Shown piece by piece: positions 45,366 through 55,941 of a stretch of DNA of 64,000 bases (position 1 is its first letter; each line of letters begins with the position of its first letter). The notes under the pieces were generated by a model, which saw only the letters and a program-made list of their open reading frames with translations, was not told the origin of the DNA and did no database searches. Location of the stretch: contig NC_092873.1 in assembly GCF_028372415.1 (NCBI RefSeq), positions 351,705,890 through 351,769,889 on the forward strand, given 5' to 3'. The position numbers were made by a program, and so were the translations under genes. Source of the DNA: Notamacropus eugenii (taxonomy: Eukaryota > Chordata > Mammalia > Diprotodontia > Macropodidae).

Positions 45366-45585
45366 CTGTGTGTGCCACTCTCTGCAGTCGGGGATCAAAT
45401 CCAACTTTTTGGAGGCTCTCAGTGTGAGCCAGGAAGAAATTGACAACACCACTGGTTACCACACAGTTGGGGAAGCCATCCAGGGCCTGGAAATGGCCTG
45501 ACCTTTTGTGTATGCAGTCTCCATCCTCACCTTGTTCCATTAGTAGCTTAAACTGGAATACATTTCCAGACACACTGCCACCAAC
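45366..45585 (-). CDS. B4GALNT2: B4GALNT2 exon (catalytic domain, second last)
   Basis: Acceptor CCATTCCAG (ends 45586), donor GTAAG from 45365. Codes VGGSVSGNVFQFKLLMEQ, then FPNCVVTSGVVNFFLAHT and VGFDPRLQRVAHT. The final G combines with AG of the next exon to give Glu. This block holds the family's acceptor-side loop and the conserved NFFLAHT stretch. 220 nt (73 codons plus one base). Confidence 0.97.
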
Positions 45586-45919
45586 CTGGAATGGGGTAGG
45601 GAAAGAGATCAGAGAAAATCTAATATAATAATAAGTTTGCCTCTCTTGGGAATCTTTGTATTCCCATGTTGAATTATTCCCCACTCCCACCCTCCCTTTC
45701 TTCCTTCCTCTCCTATGATTCTGTCCATCTACCCACTTGTCTACTCCAAGGTCTCTCAGTTTTCTTTCTCCCCTGTATCACCTACCTTTCCACATCTTCC
45801 TTCTAGAAAAGCCCAAAACTTTTTTTTTCTCTTGCTTCTACTACCACCAAACCAGTGTTGATTGCTTTTCAGTTTCAATCCCCTGGGGACTATCTTAGTA
45901 TCCCTGGTCTGAGCTACAA

Positions 45920-46175
45920 GGACAAAGTTCTGATGTCTCCAGGGACCACAGAATCATAGAATATCAAGGCTTGGAGAGAACTCAGACAGCATGTGCTCTA
46001 CTTTTCACCTGATCAGGAATGACCTCTACAGCATCTCTTGTACCAAAGCTTCTGTTCAAAAATTTATATTGATGGAGAACTTACTACCTCTCAAGATGGC
46101 TCATTTCATTCCACCTTTGGACTGCTTTAATTTGAAGTTTCTCCCGATACCAAGCCTAATGTTTCCTCTGTAGCT
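45920..46175. mobile_element. CR1/L3-type LINE fragment
   Basis: 'cacagaatcatagaatatca', 'ggagagaactcagacagcat', 'ggagaacttactacctctca', 'tttgaagtttctcccgata'; intron of B4GALNT2. Confidence 0.5.
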
Positions 46176-46309
46176 TCTCTCCATGGCTCCCAGCTCTGTA
46201 GCAAGAAGCCTTTCCTGTTGCCCCTCAATACTGGTACCTTCCCTCTGTCAATTTCCACTAATTTGTTCTGGAATAATTTGATTTGTACAGAGCTGATTGC
46301 CTGCTGTCT

Positions 46310-46425
46310 TCCCCATTAGACTGTGAGCTCCTTGAGGCCTGGGATTGGCTTTTTTTCATTTGTCTTTATATTTCAGCACTTTAGCACAATGCCAGATTAA
46401 TAAATGCGTGGTGACTTATTGGCTT
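46310..46425 (+). mobile_element. L2 3' end
   Basis: 'actgtgagctccttgaggcc', 'tttagcacaatgccagatta', 'ataaatgcgtggtgact'. Confidence 0.6.
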
Positions 46426-46429
46426 ATAC

Positions 46430-47260
46430 CATGTTAGCTTACACCAAGCATCTTCAGTCTTGTTCAGGCTGGCCTCTCTTCTGTTATATTAAAATAGCAT
46501 TAGTGACTCCATTTTGCCTTTGTCCACCATTTTGTGAAGCTAAGTTTCAGCTGCTTTTAAGTCATCTGCTTTTGGAGAAGTCATAACCTCCTTCCAAAGG
46601 TGACTTGATTTAAGGAATGTCACAGAACTTACCATTTCCTTCTCACCTCAGTGTCTCCCAATCCCTTCCAACAATAAGAAACCAAGTATCTCAATCTCTA
46701 CATTCTTTGCTCCCTCCAAATTGTATATTAACTTGTAGCAATCAATGGTCAATGTCCTTGGTGGACTGCAAACCATGGCCCTGATTTGTTTCTGCAGCTG
46801 TGTGCATTACTAAATAGGTTATTGTTTGGATGTAATTTCTTAGTGTCTTTATTCCACCATAACACTTCTGTATCCATTTGTGTCCTCAGAGAAACCAAAT
46901 GCACTGCAACACAAGCCTGTTAGCTAATGGGGAAGGCAATTCACCTGAACTTTTTTTTTTTTTGCGGAAGGGAGAGGATATGACTGTTGCATTGGGAGGA
47001 TGTAAGATCAATGTTTTTATCTCTTCTTGGCATATCTTGAAGCTAGAGTATTTAATCAGGAAGAAGCAGTAGAAACTTTCTGACATATTTGAGATTTTGC
47101 CAGAGCACTATCATGTGAAAAGAGGCAGGGAATGAGACAGGTAAGACTCCGGTTGCCACTAAATTATGAAGGTGTGTGGGTCCCTGGGCCCAACATTATG
47201 AGCTGTGTGTTGGAAGGTGTCCAAGGTAGCGGACATGTATACCTGACGCTGTAGTGATTA
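46430..47260. other. No feature recognised (intron)
   Basis: Intronic, unassigned. The 46480-46640 part has a U3-LTR-like feel ('gactccattttgcctttgtc') without identifiable ends. Confidence 0.35.
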
Positions 47261-47267
47261 TCATCAT

Positions 47268-47472
47268 TTATGTCATGTTTTAAGGCTCTACAAATATCTC
47301 GTTTTATTCTTGCAACTACCCTTGAAGTCAGGTACTGTCATTACCCTTACTTTATGAAGAAACAGGGGTAACTAGAGGTTAAGTGACTTGTCCAGGGTCT
47401 CCCAGCTTGTTATCTGCAGCTGGTCCTTCTGATTCCAGGTCCAGTGGCGCCCTATTGTGCCACCTAGTGGTC
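47268..47472 (-). mobile_element. MIR SINE
   Basis: 'ttattcttgcaactacccttg', 'aagtgacttgtccagggtct', then the head 'attgtgccacctagtgg'. Confidence 0.75.
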
Positions 47473-47664
47473 GACATTGCTAATGGTTGCTAGAGGTTAA
47501 ACTTCCATCATGATCTTTCTGCGGCAACAAACATCTGTTTCACTTACACTATGCTTCAGAAATTGACTCCCTTGACCATTCTCCTCAGTAAATGTTCCGA
47601 GACCTTTGCATTCCTTTTGCCTCTAACTTCACTGTTCCCCACCCCATGCACATGCTTAGAGCAG

Positions 47665-47935
47665 TGGTTTAACCTTTTTTCAATGAGAAGACTGAACTAT
47701 ATTCTATGACCTCCCTGGGCTCCCTTTCCTTGTCCATTCCTTAGAACAAATATTCTTTAACTGAAGACCTAGAATTTACTTTATAAAATACTTTGGTAAC
47801 TCAGCATAATTGGTTGCCTTTGTAATTCTATTTATTTTATTTTATGCATTCAAAATTACTATTCTAGGAGTCCAGAGGTTTTACCAGACTTCCAAAGGGG
47901 GCTATAGCAGAAAAGGTTAAGTGCCTTTGCCTTAA
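47665..47935. mobile_element. Non-autonomous hAT-like repeat
   Basis: 'gcagtggtttaacctttttt' at the left and 'agaaaaggttaagtgcc' at the right form inverted ends. Inside are 'ataattggttgcctttgtaa' and 'accagacttccaaaggg', as in 42828-43035. Confidence 0.55.
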
Positions 47936-47959
47936 AATTTCTGGGCATCGTTGCCCTTT

Positions 47960-48270
47960 TTCTTCTTTTTCGCTAGTCATAGATGTGTGTCCTCACTAAC
48001 GTGGATTCTTCTACTTGCATCCATAATGCCATTCCCTTTAACTTCCTTCCAAATTTTGCATGTTCAATTCTTTCCAATCCTTTCCATTGACCTTTCTACA
48101 CTTTTCTTGAAAATCTCTTTACATATAATTTTTATTTACTTACATGTTTGCATATTCTTTTCTTTTAAATAGAATGTAATTTCCTTGAGGTCAGGGATGG
48201 TTTTGTTTTGTCTTTGTATTTCCAGAGCCTTGAACATAGTAGATAACTTGATAAATGTTTGTGGAGTCAA
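47960..48270 (+). mobile_element. L2 LINE 3' end
   Basis: 'agaatgtaatttccttgagg', 'ttgtctttgtatttccagag', 'gataaatgtttgtggagtc'. Confidence 0.6.
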
Positions 48271-48284
48271 AATTAATTTATCCA

Positions 48285-48475
48285 CAGCCCATTCAGGTGA
48301 GGTAGCCAGGGCAGATGCATTATTTTCCTATTTTAGGGACAATATTGAGGCACAGAAACATTAAATTACTCTCTCAATATCTCAAAATGAGTGTGTGGTG
48401 GAACCAGAACTCACACCCAGTCCTTGTAACCCCACCTTCAGTTTAGGGCTTTCACCACCATGCCAAAGCTAGCTG
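48285..48475 (-). mobile_element. MIR SINE
   Basis: 'ttcctattttagggacaat', 'ggtggaaccagaactcacac', 'gctttcaccaccatgcc'; ends about 80 bp beyond the next exon's donor. Confidence 0.55.
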
Positions 48476-48556
48476 AATCTACTCATCTTCAATACTGTGT
48501 ACCCCTTCTTCCCAGACTTCAGTGGGGGGGAGGGATGAAATTGTACTATTTCTTAC

Positions 48557-48697
48557 CACATCCAGCTCTGTTTTCTCTAGGATATCTACCAGTGCCTCAA
48601 TCTTGGTTGTTTCTGTGAAAAGAAAGTCATCATCCACCCACAGCACGTACTTCGTGCTGACCTGAGACACAGCCAAATTCCTGCCAGCAAACCAACC
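48557..48697 (-). CDS. B4GALNT2: B4GALNT2 exon with the DDD catalytic motif
   Basis: Acceptor ATTCACAG (ends 48698) and donor GTAAGAAA from 48556, phase 0 at both ends, 47 codons. Codes [20 protein letters not shown], then VDDDFLF, then EKTELDV. The three aspartates (codons 48626-48634) are the GT-A-fold DXD-type site that holds the divalent metal and UDP-GalNAc. Confidence 0.98.
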
Positions 48698-48854
48698 CTG
48701 TGAATGAGAGGGTACATGAGTCACAAACTCAGGTTTCAAAGGAGACAGGGATGATGCCTGCAGAGTTTGGGTATTAGATATTGGCTGAGCTGGAAAAAGA
48801 ATCGTAGGATCAGAGGTTATCTAGTTCAACCTAACTATAGATAGCTACATGAAC

Positions 48855-49300
48855 ATAAACATAAATATAAAAAACATACATATATATATATATAAAGTCA
48901 GATTTAAATAATTGGGGAAATAGTAATTCTTCATAGGTAAATAAAGCCAATATTAATAAAATGACAATTTACCTAACCTGTTTACTCAATGCCATCTCCA
49001 TTAAACTACTAAAACTTACTTTACTGAGTCAGAAAATATAATAGCCAATTTCATTTGGAGGAACAGAAGGTCCACAATTTCAAAATTTCTAAGTGGAAAA
49101 AAAAGGAAAGGAAAAACGTTCAGCAGTACCAGATCTTAAACTACGTTATAAGGAGAGAGCATTGTTGAAGTGTAAAATGAATTAATTTCAATTATTTTAA
49201 ATTAAATTTTTTTGTATAAATAAAACCAATGTAGCCAAGATGGGAAGGAAAGAAGAAAATTGGGAAAGGATTTTCATAGACAATCTCTTAGATAGGATAG
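48855..49300 (+). mobile_element. L1 ORF2 fragment
   Basis: 'aatgccatctccattaaact', 'cagcagtaccagatcttaaac', 'aaccaatgtagccaagatgg', the same ORF2 stretch as 59.9-60.6 kb. Preceded by an (AT)n run at 48875-48893. Confidence 0.75.
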
Positions 49301-49510
49301 GATTATGAAGAACTATTGCTGTGATATAAGAAACGATGAACTGGTTGATTTAGAAAAACATGGAAAGACTTGGATCCATGAAGTAAGGTGTTATTCATCT
49401 CCAGAGAAAGAACTGACAGATAGAAATATGAATAGCATAGTCTTACATATATGTACATGTGTGTATATGAATATATGTGTATGTTTATAGATATATGTAT
49501 ATATATTCTC
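49301..49510 (+). mobile_element. L1 3' end, internally shortened, with TA/TG tract
   Basis: 'ttgctgtgatataagaaacga' runs to 'ctccagagaaagaactgaca', skipping part of the normal 3' sequence, then TATATGTACATG-type repeats (49443-49506). Confidence 0.65.
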
Positions 49511-49751
49511 ATTCAATTGTAGCCTGGGGGATAAAAAGTACACAGCAGAGAACAAAAGAAAATCTAGAAGGAAGCACAGAAGAGCTGGGCTGCTTTGAAA
49601 ACAATGTGTAGGATTTATTATATAGGTTTTTGAGAAATGGAAATTTATTGTTTTGTACTGAATCTTCTCATGTGTTCTGCTGCGTACATGGAAATGTTCT
49701 TTTTTTTCTTTTTTCATTTTGTATTTAAGTTTAAAAGGAATAATTTTTTAA

Positions 49752-50240
49752 AAATGACGAGCAGGATGCTTTCAGAAAAACTTGGAAAGACTTACATGAA
49801 CTGATATAAAGTGAAGTGAGCAGAACCAGGAGAACATTGTACATAGTAACAACATTGTGCGATGACTAACTTTGATAGACTAAGCTATTCCCAACCATAC
49901 AATGATCCAAGACAATTCTGAAGATCTTATAAAGAAAAATGATATCCTCCGCCAGAGAAAGAACTGATGGAGTCTGATTGCAGACTGAAATAAATATTTT
50001 TTAACTTTATTTTTCTTGGGTTTTTTATTTTTGGTCTGTTTTTTCTTTTACAACATGACTAATATGGAAATGTTTTTCACGACTGCACTTCTATAACCTA
50101 TATCAAATTGCTTGCCTTCTCAATGAGTGGGTAGTGGAAGGATAAAATCTGGAACTCAAAATTTAAAATAAAGAGTGTTAAAAGTTTTTATAAGTAATTT
50201 TAAAAATGTAATTGGGAAAAATTAATTTGAAAAAAGAAAA
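49752..50240 (+). mobile_element. L1 3' end (ORF2 tail and 3' UTR)
   Basis: 'ggaaagacttacatgaactg', 'gagaaagaactgatggagtc', 'acaacatgactaatatggaa', 'ctggaactcaaaattt'; intron of B4GALNT2. Confidence 0.8.
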
Positions 50241-50850
50241 GTCTGTAAAAGAACTATAAAGATTGTATATGATGAATAACCTTTAATACATGGATTCTCT
50301 GTTCCTTTGAGGATGGCTTTTTCATCCCCAGATCCCTCTAACTCTACTCAGAACCCCGGGAAGGCATGGGTTAACTTTTGAGCTTAGAGTAACTGCTACG
50401 GTTGGAGCTATGTCCAAGCAAGTAATAACACCATCCATTGTCAGAAGGAAGAAAAGGAATAGAATGGGAGGCAAACAACGGAAGTTAGACAAGTTTCTAT
50501 CTTGCTCACCTGACACAGGTCTTCTCAGCATCTCTATAGACTTGGGTTAAATATGCTGTGAATCCATGAAACATGACATACCCTTAGCAAACATCTGGAC
50601 CAAAATGAATTCTATAGACCAAGAGGAAGGACCTTCAGATTAGCCACATCATTAGGGCAGATTTGGGAGTGATCTTTTTCTCAGACTATGGACTCAGTGT
50701 GAGAAACAGTCTTCAGTCCCTTCCATCTCCATAATCTTAACCTTGTGCCTCATCATAAAGGCAGCTATATTATCCTCCAGTGATGGTGATTTGGGGCTAT
50801 AGCTCTCCTGCCACTTGGGGATCCAAAGGTATGGTGCCTTGAATCTGTAC
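50241..50850. other. Intron sequence, nothing recognised
   Basis: Unassigned sequence leading to the donor site of the next exon. Confidence 0.4.
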
Positions 50851-51038
50851 CTTTCCAAAGGGCATGATGTAATGCTCGACATAAATATCATCGATCTTCT
50901 CTGGCTTCTCACTGTCATCAGCCACAATCACAGTCACATCTGGGTAATACTCCCGGATACTCTTAAGTAAAATCTGGAGTTTGTGGGGACGGAGGAAAGT
51001 CTTAGTAGCAATGGTCACCAGGTCCCTGAGCTTCCTCT
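50851..51038 (-). CDS. B4GALNT2: B4GALNT2 exon (start of catalytic core)
   Basis: Acceptor CCCTCTCCAG (ends 51039), donor GTACAG from 50850. Codes (E)RKLRDLVTIATKTFLRPHK, then YYPDVTVIVADDSEKPEKID and EHYIMPFGK, which joins directly to GWFAGRNL of the next exon. VTIATKTFLR and VIVADDS are hallmarks of the B4GALNT1/2 family. 188 nt. Confidence 0.98.
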
Positions 51039-51164
51039 CTGGAGAGGGAAAAAGAGAGTTCAATGTCTTTCCTTATTCCTCTGCTCCATATCTCTTCAAT
51101 AACTCCCATCTTCCTGTGATGGTGTAGTTGAAAGACCGTTGGATTTATCCTTACTCACACAATA

Positions 51165-51565
51165 TCCATCTCTGCATTCTAGCCAAGATGGACTATTGGC
51201 TGTTCCCTGAATATAATTTACTCCCAAGGGATTACTCCCAAACATTTGCACTAGTGGTCTCTATATCTGGAATGCAGTTTTTCCCAACTTCTATCCTTCA
51301 TATTCGTTCCTTATTACTCTTTAGAGTTCAGCCAAGTGAAACTTCATCCTAGAGGTCTTCCCTAATTGTCCTAGATGTTAATGTTATTTCTTTCTTTAAA
51401 CAGACCTAGAGCACTTTGAGATCTCCCTTGTTCCTTTTATTCCCCATGATATATTAATGTTATGTGTTGAATGTAAGCTTCTTGAAGGCAGGGATTATTT
51501 CCTTTTTGTTTTTTGTTTTTGCTTTTGTAACCTTCACTATAGAGCAGAGTGAAAATGAACAGTTC
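51165..51565 (+). mobile_element. L2 LINE 3' part
   Basis: 'tctggaatgcagtttttccc', 'agttcagccaagtgaaactt', 'gaatgtaagcttcttgaagg'; intron. Confidence 0.6.
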
Positions 51566-51703
51566 AATAAGTGAAATAATAAAACTGAAGATGAGCAGCA
51601 ACATGAGTTTAGATATTTAAACCAAATGAACTAGAATATTTCTAAGGCATTTCTGGGTTGCTATCTACATATCTCCATAGAGTCAAATAGACAAAGGACT
51701 TAC

Positions 51704-51790
51704 CTGGCCCAGGGTCAAACAACTTGGGGATGGTGGGTTGGTTGACATGCACTGGAAACTTAGCCACTGAGCTCCCAAACTCAATACTCA
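51704..51790 (-). CDS. B4GALNT2: B4GALNT2 exon (87 nt)
   Basis: Acceptor CTCCTTTCAG (ends 51791), donor GTAAGTCC from 51703. Codes (V)SIEFGSSVAKFPVHVNQ, then PTIPKLFDPGP; both codons at its ends are split. In B4GALNT2 proteins this links the conserved stem part to the catalytic domain. Confidence 0.96.
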
Positions 51791-51799
51791 CTGAAAGGA

Positions 51800-52275
51800 G
51801 AAAAAGGAGGTCAGTGTAGGGTCACTTTCTTTAGCCTTGGGGAACAGCATCCTTCTGCTCTAGCTCAGGGAAGTCTGATTGATAAGGCAACAGAAGGAAT
51901 GAGGAGTGAGCTTGTGTCTGGGATTCAGGATTTCTGGCTTCACTTTGTCCTTAGTTTGTCTTATGACCTTGAAAGGATGGCTTAACTTCTATAGATCTCT
52001 GTTTTCCTCCCTCTGTTTTCCTCATGGCAGAATCATCCCTTTCTTACTTCTGCCTACAGTCTGCCCTTGTGCAGCATTCTGTGTATATCTGTTTCTCTAT
52101 CTGGACAATGTCAGATTGGGATCACGTGAAGATAAGGAACTCTTTCTCAGCATAAGGTTGTGCTCAATAAAAGGTGTGGACAAACTCCATGCTTTCTCTC
52201 CAAAATTATAGCTAAGATCACAGAAGTCTTAAGTATTCTATGGAAAGAAACTATGAAAATTCAGAACATTGTTAG
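51800..52275. other. Intron sequence, nothing recognised
   Basis: Unassigned. A 101-codon plus-strand frame (51906-52211) shows no family features. Confidence 0.4.
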
Positions 52276-52282
52276 TGAGTCT

Positions 52283-52440
52283 GAGAAGTATCATGGTACA
52301 ACAGATAGTGAGTCAACCTCAGGAAATAAGGACATTTAGGTTTAAATCTTGTTTCTGACCCTTTTTGACTTGTGACCTTGGAGAAGTCACTCAACCTCTT
52401 AATTCTTCAGGTAACTGTCAAAGATCATGTCACAGAAGAG
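52283..52440 (+). mobile_element. CORE-SINE fragment
   Basis: 'agtatcatggtacaacagat', 'ggtttaaatcttgtttctga', 'gtgaccttggagaagtcact'. Confidence 0.55.
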
Positions 52441-52795
52441 GAATGTTCTTGTCAGGAACTCCCTATGCACACAAATGTAGTTCAAAAATTAGTGAACACT
52501 GTAATATACTAGGGCCCAAATAGGAAGATGTAAGAAAGCTCCCCTCCAACCTCAGCAGATCTTCACAGGTATCATATTTCCTTGTCTCTAGAGTTTGACC
52601 TGTGGGCACTGTGCCTTGAAAGGCATGAAGTGGAAAAAGCCATCTGCAGAACAGGTGCAACATGACACACAAGTAAAAGAAAAACCATTCCCTCTCTCTG
52701 CCTACTTAGATTGGTACATACTTCCTCAAGGAGACAATCTCTGCAAATTCCTTTTCTCTCCCAAAGGGTTCTGGGATCAAATGATGGACTCTCAC

Positions 52796-52976
52796 CAATG
52801 TCCACAGCTCCTGAGTGGTAGATAGTGCTTGTGTATGTCACATGCTTCAGGATGAAATTCAGATGATTTTGGGAAGGGGTCAATATAGACAGCTGCTTCT
52901 GTCCTCTACCCAGAACCTCATTGTCTGGGGTGTCAGCAAGAGTGTTCAGGGTCCCTAAGGAGGCCTTCAGGGTAAC
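52796..52976 (-). CDS. B4GALNT2: B4GALNT2 exon (VTLKASLG, stem/pre-catalytic region)
   Basis: Acceptor CACCTCCCAG (ends 52977), donor GTGAGAG from 52795. Codes VTLKASLGTLNTLADTP, then NFILKHVTYTSTIYHSGAVD; 60 codons plus one base. TASLGTLNTLAD-like and HVTYTST-like stretches are conserved in the family. Confidence 0.97.
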
Positions 52977-53165
52977 CTGGGAGGTGAAGCAAACAGACAC
53001 TAAGTTTGATTGTTGGACAATCGTCTTCCAAAGAGATGGGCAGGATGTTCTTGCAGTGGAACTTGCAGACTCTGGGTAGATGGAGTAGGTTGGAGCCTGC
53101 AAGTTGCTGCTACCCACTCCACAGTCACTAGAAATCTAGATTCATAATGTCTTCTGAATCCTCAC

Positions 53166-53218
53166 CGTCACTTGGTTCATATCTGAATAGTCAATCTGGA
53201 ATTTGGTTTTCTTTAGTG
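53166..53218 (-). CDS. B4GALNT2: Candidate mutually exclusive B4GALNT2 exon
   Basis: A pyrimidine-rich tract leads to TCACCAG|CC and TCAG|CA acceptors (59- or 53-nt versions; 53218 is the start of the shorter). It ends ACG|GTGAGG. The frame reads ALKKTKFQIDYSDMNQVT. Entry needs one base from the previous exon and exit is phase 0, exactly as for the 38-nt exon at 53325-53362. It can therefore replace that exon (61561 to 53218 to 52976, in frame). Splicing both together gives CAC TAA, a stop within a few codons. Human B4GALNT2, as I recall it, has only the 38-nt-type sequence here. The segment could also be a fortuitous splice-like sequence. Confidence 0.4.
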
Positions 53219-53324
53219 CTGAGGCTGGTGAGAAGATGATAAGACGGAACACGGGAAGAAGTCAAGAGACAAAGAGATAAAAGGGTTTGGTGCTGTAGGA
53301 GGTGGAGAGGAAAATGATACTGAC

Positions 53325-53362
53325 CTTGTACAATGATATTTTTGTTCCATCAAACTTCAGGC
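53325..53362 (-). CDS. B4GALNT2: B4GALNT2 38-nt microexon
   Basis: Acceptor TGTTTTTAAG (ends 53363), donor GTCAGT from 53324. Codes (G)LKFDGTKISLYK, which aligns without gaps to the human B4GALNT2 stretch between IPG and VTLTASLG and so supports this as the standard exon. Confidence 0.9.
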
Positions 53363-54130
53363 CTTAAAAACACAGAAAAAGAGACAGAGACATCATAACA
53401 GTACCATGGGTTCTTCAGACAATTCCTAGTTAGACATGAGTGGTACTGAAGGATGCTCAGGACCAAGCACTTTTCTGATCGCACACAGGACTTCTCATTC
53501 TTTGAATATATCCTATGATTCCCATACCTTTGTTCAATCCATTCGCCTTCAATCTGGAATGTCCTCACTATCTCAATGAATATAATAATTCCGTCCATCT
53601 TCTAAGACTCCTTCCTCCCTTATTTCCTTAAATACTATGGATTTGGGGGATAGAATAGGAGAAAAATGACTTTGTATGGGAAAAAAAAAAGTGTATCACT
53701 GTGAAATTTAGGGCCCCAGCTACTGTATGAGAGAAGTTTAATTTGAAGGAGAATGAATTGCTAGGACAATTTTGGAGACTATTGTTTGCCAGCTTTTCCA
53801 CTGAGATCAAAGGAGACAACGTACTGGATTTTAGCGCCCTCACAGGCAGTAATACAAACATCTGAAGCTGTGATGATAAGGTCTTGTCCCTCTAAAATTC
53901 TGTATTATGCTTAAATGCTAAGTTTCTGAATTCCCTGTGGTTATTACAGAGGAAAAGAGTATGAGACTTTGGGTGAGACTCAAAAGAATTTTGAATTTGG
54001 ATGCAGGGAAGGGAAGGGGAGGAGGTAGAATTAGTAGGGTGGAGTGGGGATGGTGAGTTACTGCTGCGTTTACAGGCAATAAGGAAGCAGGAAGTATGCA
54101 AGTCAATTTATGTTTTTCTAAGATCACAGA
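53363..54130. other. Intron sequence, nothing recognised
   Basis: Unassigned sequence upstream of the microexon. Confidence 0.4.
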
Positions 54131-54208
54131 ACAATTGAATCAAATTTATAAAAGTACACATCATTCCCCAGTTGATAAATGGCTAAAGGATATGAACAGG
54201 AAGTTTTT

Positions 54209-55181
54209 TTAATTTATTAAATTGTTTTATTTGTTTTCAGTGTTCTACAATCACTTCCATATATTTTCCCCTCTCTCCCTCTCCTTCCCCCCCTCCCTCC
54301 TCACTCCCCTCCTGAGACAGCATACAATTTCATATAGGTTCTACACATACATTCCCATTAAATATATTTTCACCTTAGTCATGTTGCACAGAAGAATTAA
54401 AATGAATGGGAGAAATCATAAAACAAAACAAAATATAATACAAAAGAAAATGGTCTGCTTCATTCTGCAATCAAATTCCACAGTTCTTTCTCTGAATGTG
54501 GAAGGCATTTTGCCTCAAGAGTCCATTGGGAATTTTTTAAGTCCTTGCATTGCAATGAAGTACTAAGTCTACCAGAAAAATTCCTCTCACACCGTGGTTG
54601 TTATTGTGTACAAAGTTCTCCTGGTTGTGCTCCTTTCACTCAGCATCAGTTCATATAAGTTTTTCTAGGCCTCTCTGAAGTCTTCCTGTTCATTATTTCT
54701 TATAGTACAGTACTGTTCCATTACATTCATATACCACAATTTATTCAGCCATTCTCCAATTGATGGGCATACCCTTGATTTCCAGTTTTTGGCCACCACA
54801 AAGAGAGCTGCTATAAATATTTCTGTACATATGGGACCCTTTCCCAATTTTATGATCTCTTGAGGATACAGTCCTAGAAGCGGGTATTGCTGGGTCAAAG
54901 GGTATGCACATTTTTGTAGCCCTTTGGGCATAGTTCCAAATTTCTCTCCAGAATGGTTGGATCAGCTCACAGCTCCACCAACAATGAATTAGTGTTCCAA
55001 CTCTCCCACATCTTCTCCAACAATTATCATCTTCCTGTTTTGTCATGTGAGCCAATCTGATAGGTGTGATATGCTGCCTCAGAGTTGTTTTGATTTGCAT
55101 CTCTCTAATCAATAGTGATTTAGAACATTTTTTCACATGACTATAAATAGCTTTAATTTCTTCCTCTGAAAACTGCCTTGG
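54209..55181 (-). mobile_element. L1 inserted in the opposite-strand L1, 13-bp TSD
   Basis: 3' UTR and ORF2 C-terminus. The minus frame 54741-55136 has MQIKTTLRQHITPIRLAHMT and CWRRCGRVGTLIHCWWSCEL. ACAGGAAGTTTTT (54196-54208) and ACAGGCAGTTTTT (55182-55194) flank it. Only one base differs, so the insertion is fairly young. Confidence 0.88.
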
Positions 55182-55941
55182 ACAGGCAGTTTTTAGATGA
55201 GGAAATCAAGACTATATGAAAAAATGCTCTGAATCACTATTGATTAGAGAAATGAAAATTAAAACAACTCTGAGGTATCACCTCATATTTATCAGATTGA
55301 CTAATATAACAGAAAAGAAAAATGACAAATGTTGGTGTGGATGTGGGAAAGTTGGGACACTAAAGCACTACTGGTGGAATTATGAACTGATCTAGCCATT
55401 CTGGAGAGCAAAGGGCTATAAAATTTTGCATACACTTTAACCCAGCAATATCACTACTAGCTCTGTATGCTAAAGAGATATAAAGAAAAGGAAAAAGACC
55501 TGTGTGTACAAAAATACTTACAGCAGCTCCTTTTGTGATGGCAAAGAATCAAAACTGAGGGGATGCCCATCAATTGGGGAATGGCTGAACAAGTTGTGGT
55601 ATATGATTCTGATGGAATACTATTGTGCTACAAGAAATGAGAGAAGGATACTTTTAGAAAAACCTTGAAAGACATGAGTTGATGCAAAGGGAAGTGAACA
55701 GAATAAAGAGAACATGGTACATAGTAATAGCAATATTGTATGAAGATCAAATGTGAATGACTTAGCTATTCTTAGCAATGCAATGCTTCAAGACAATTCC
55801 AAAGTACATATAATGAAAAATGCTATGCCCTTCCAGTGAAAGGACTGATGGAATCAAAATGCAAATTGAAGCATACTTTTTAAGCTTTTTTTATCTTTCT
55901 TGAGTTTTTTTGTTTTGTTTTCTTTCACAACATGACTAACT

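Noticed and set aside
46430-46900. Possible LTR
   Set aside because: LTR-like wording only; no TG...CA ends, AATAAA placement or duplication could be shown.
48479-48739. Single 86-codon minus frame taken as a gene
   Set aside because: Only 48557-48697 is exon; the residues on either side read through the splice sites of B4GALNT2.
53166-53218. Reading this segment as a constitutive extra exon
   Set aside because: After the 53325-53362 exon it would give CAC TAA; an in-frame start would need the poor acceptor ACTAAAG. It fits only as an alternative to that exon.
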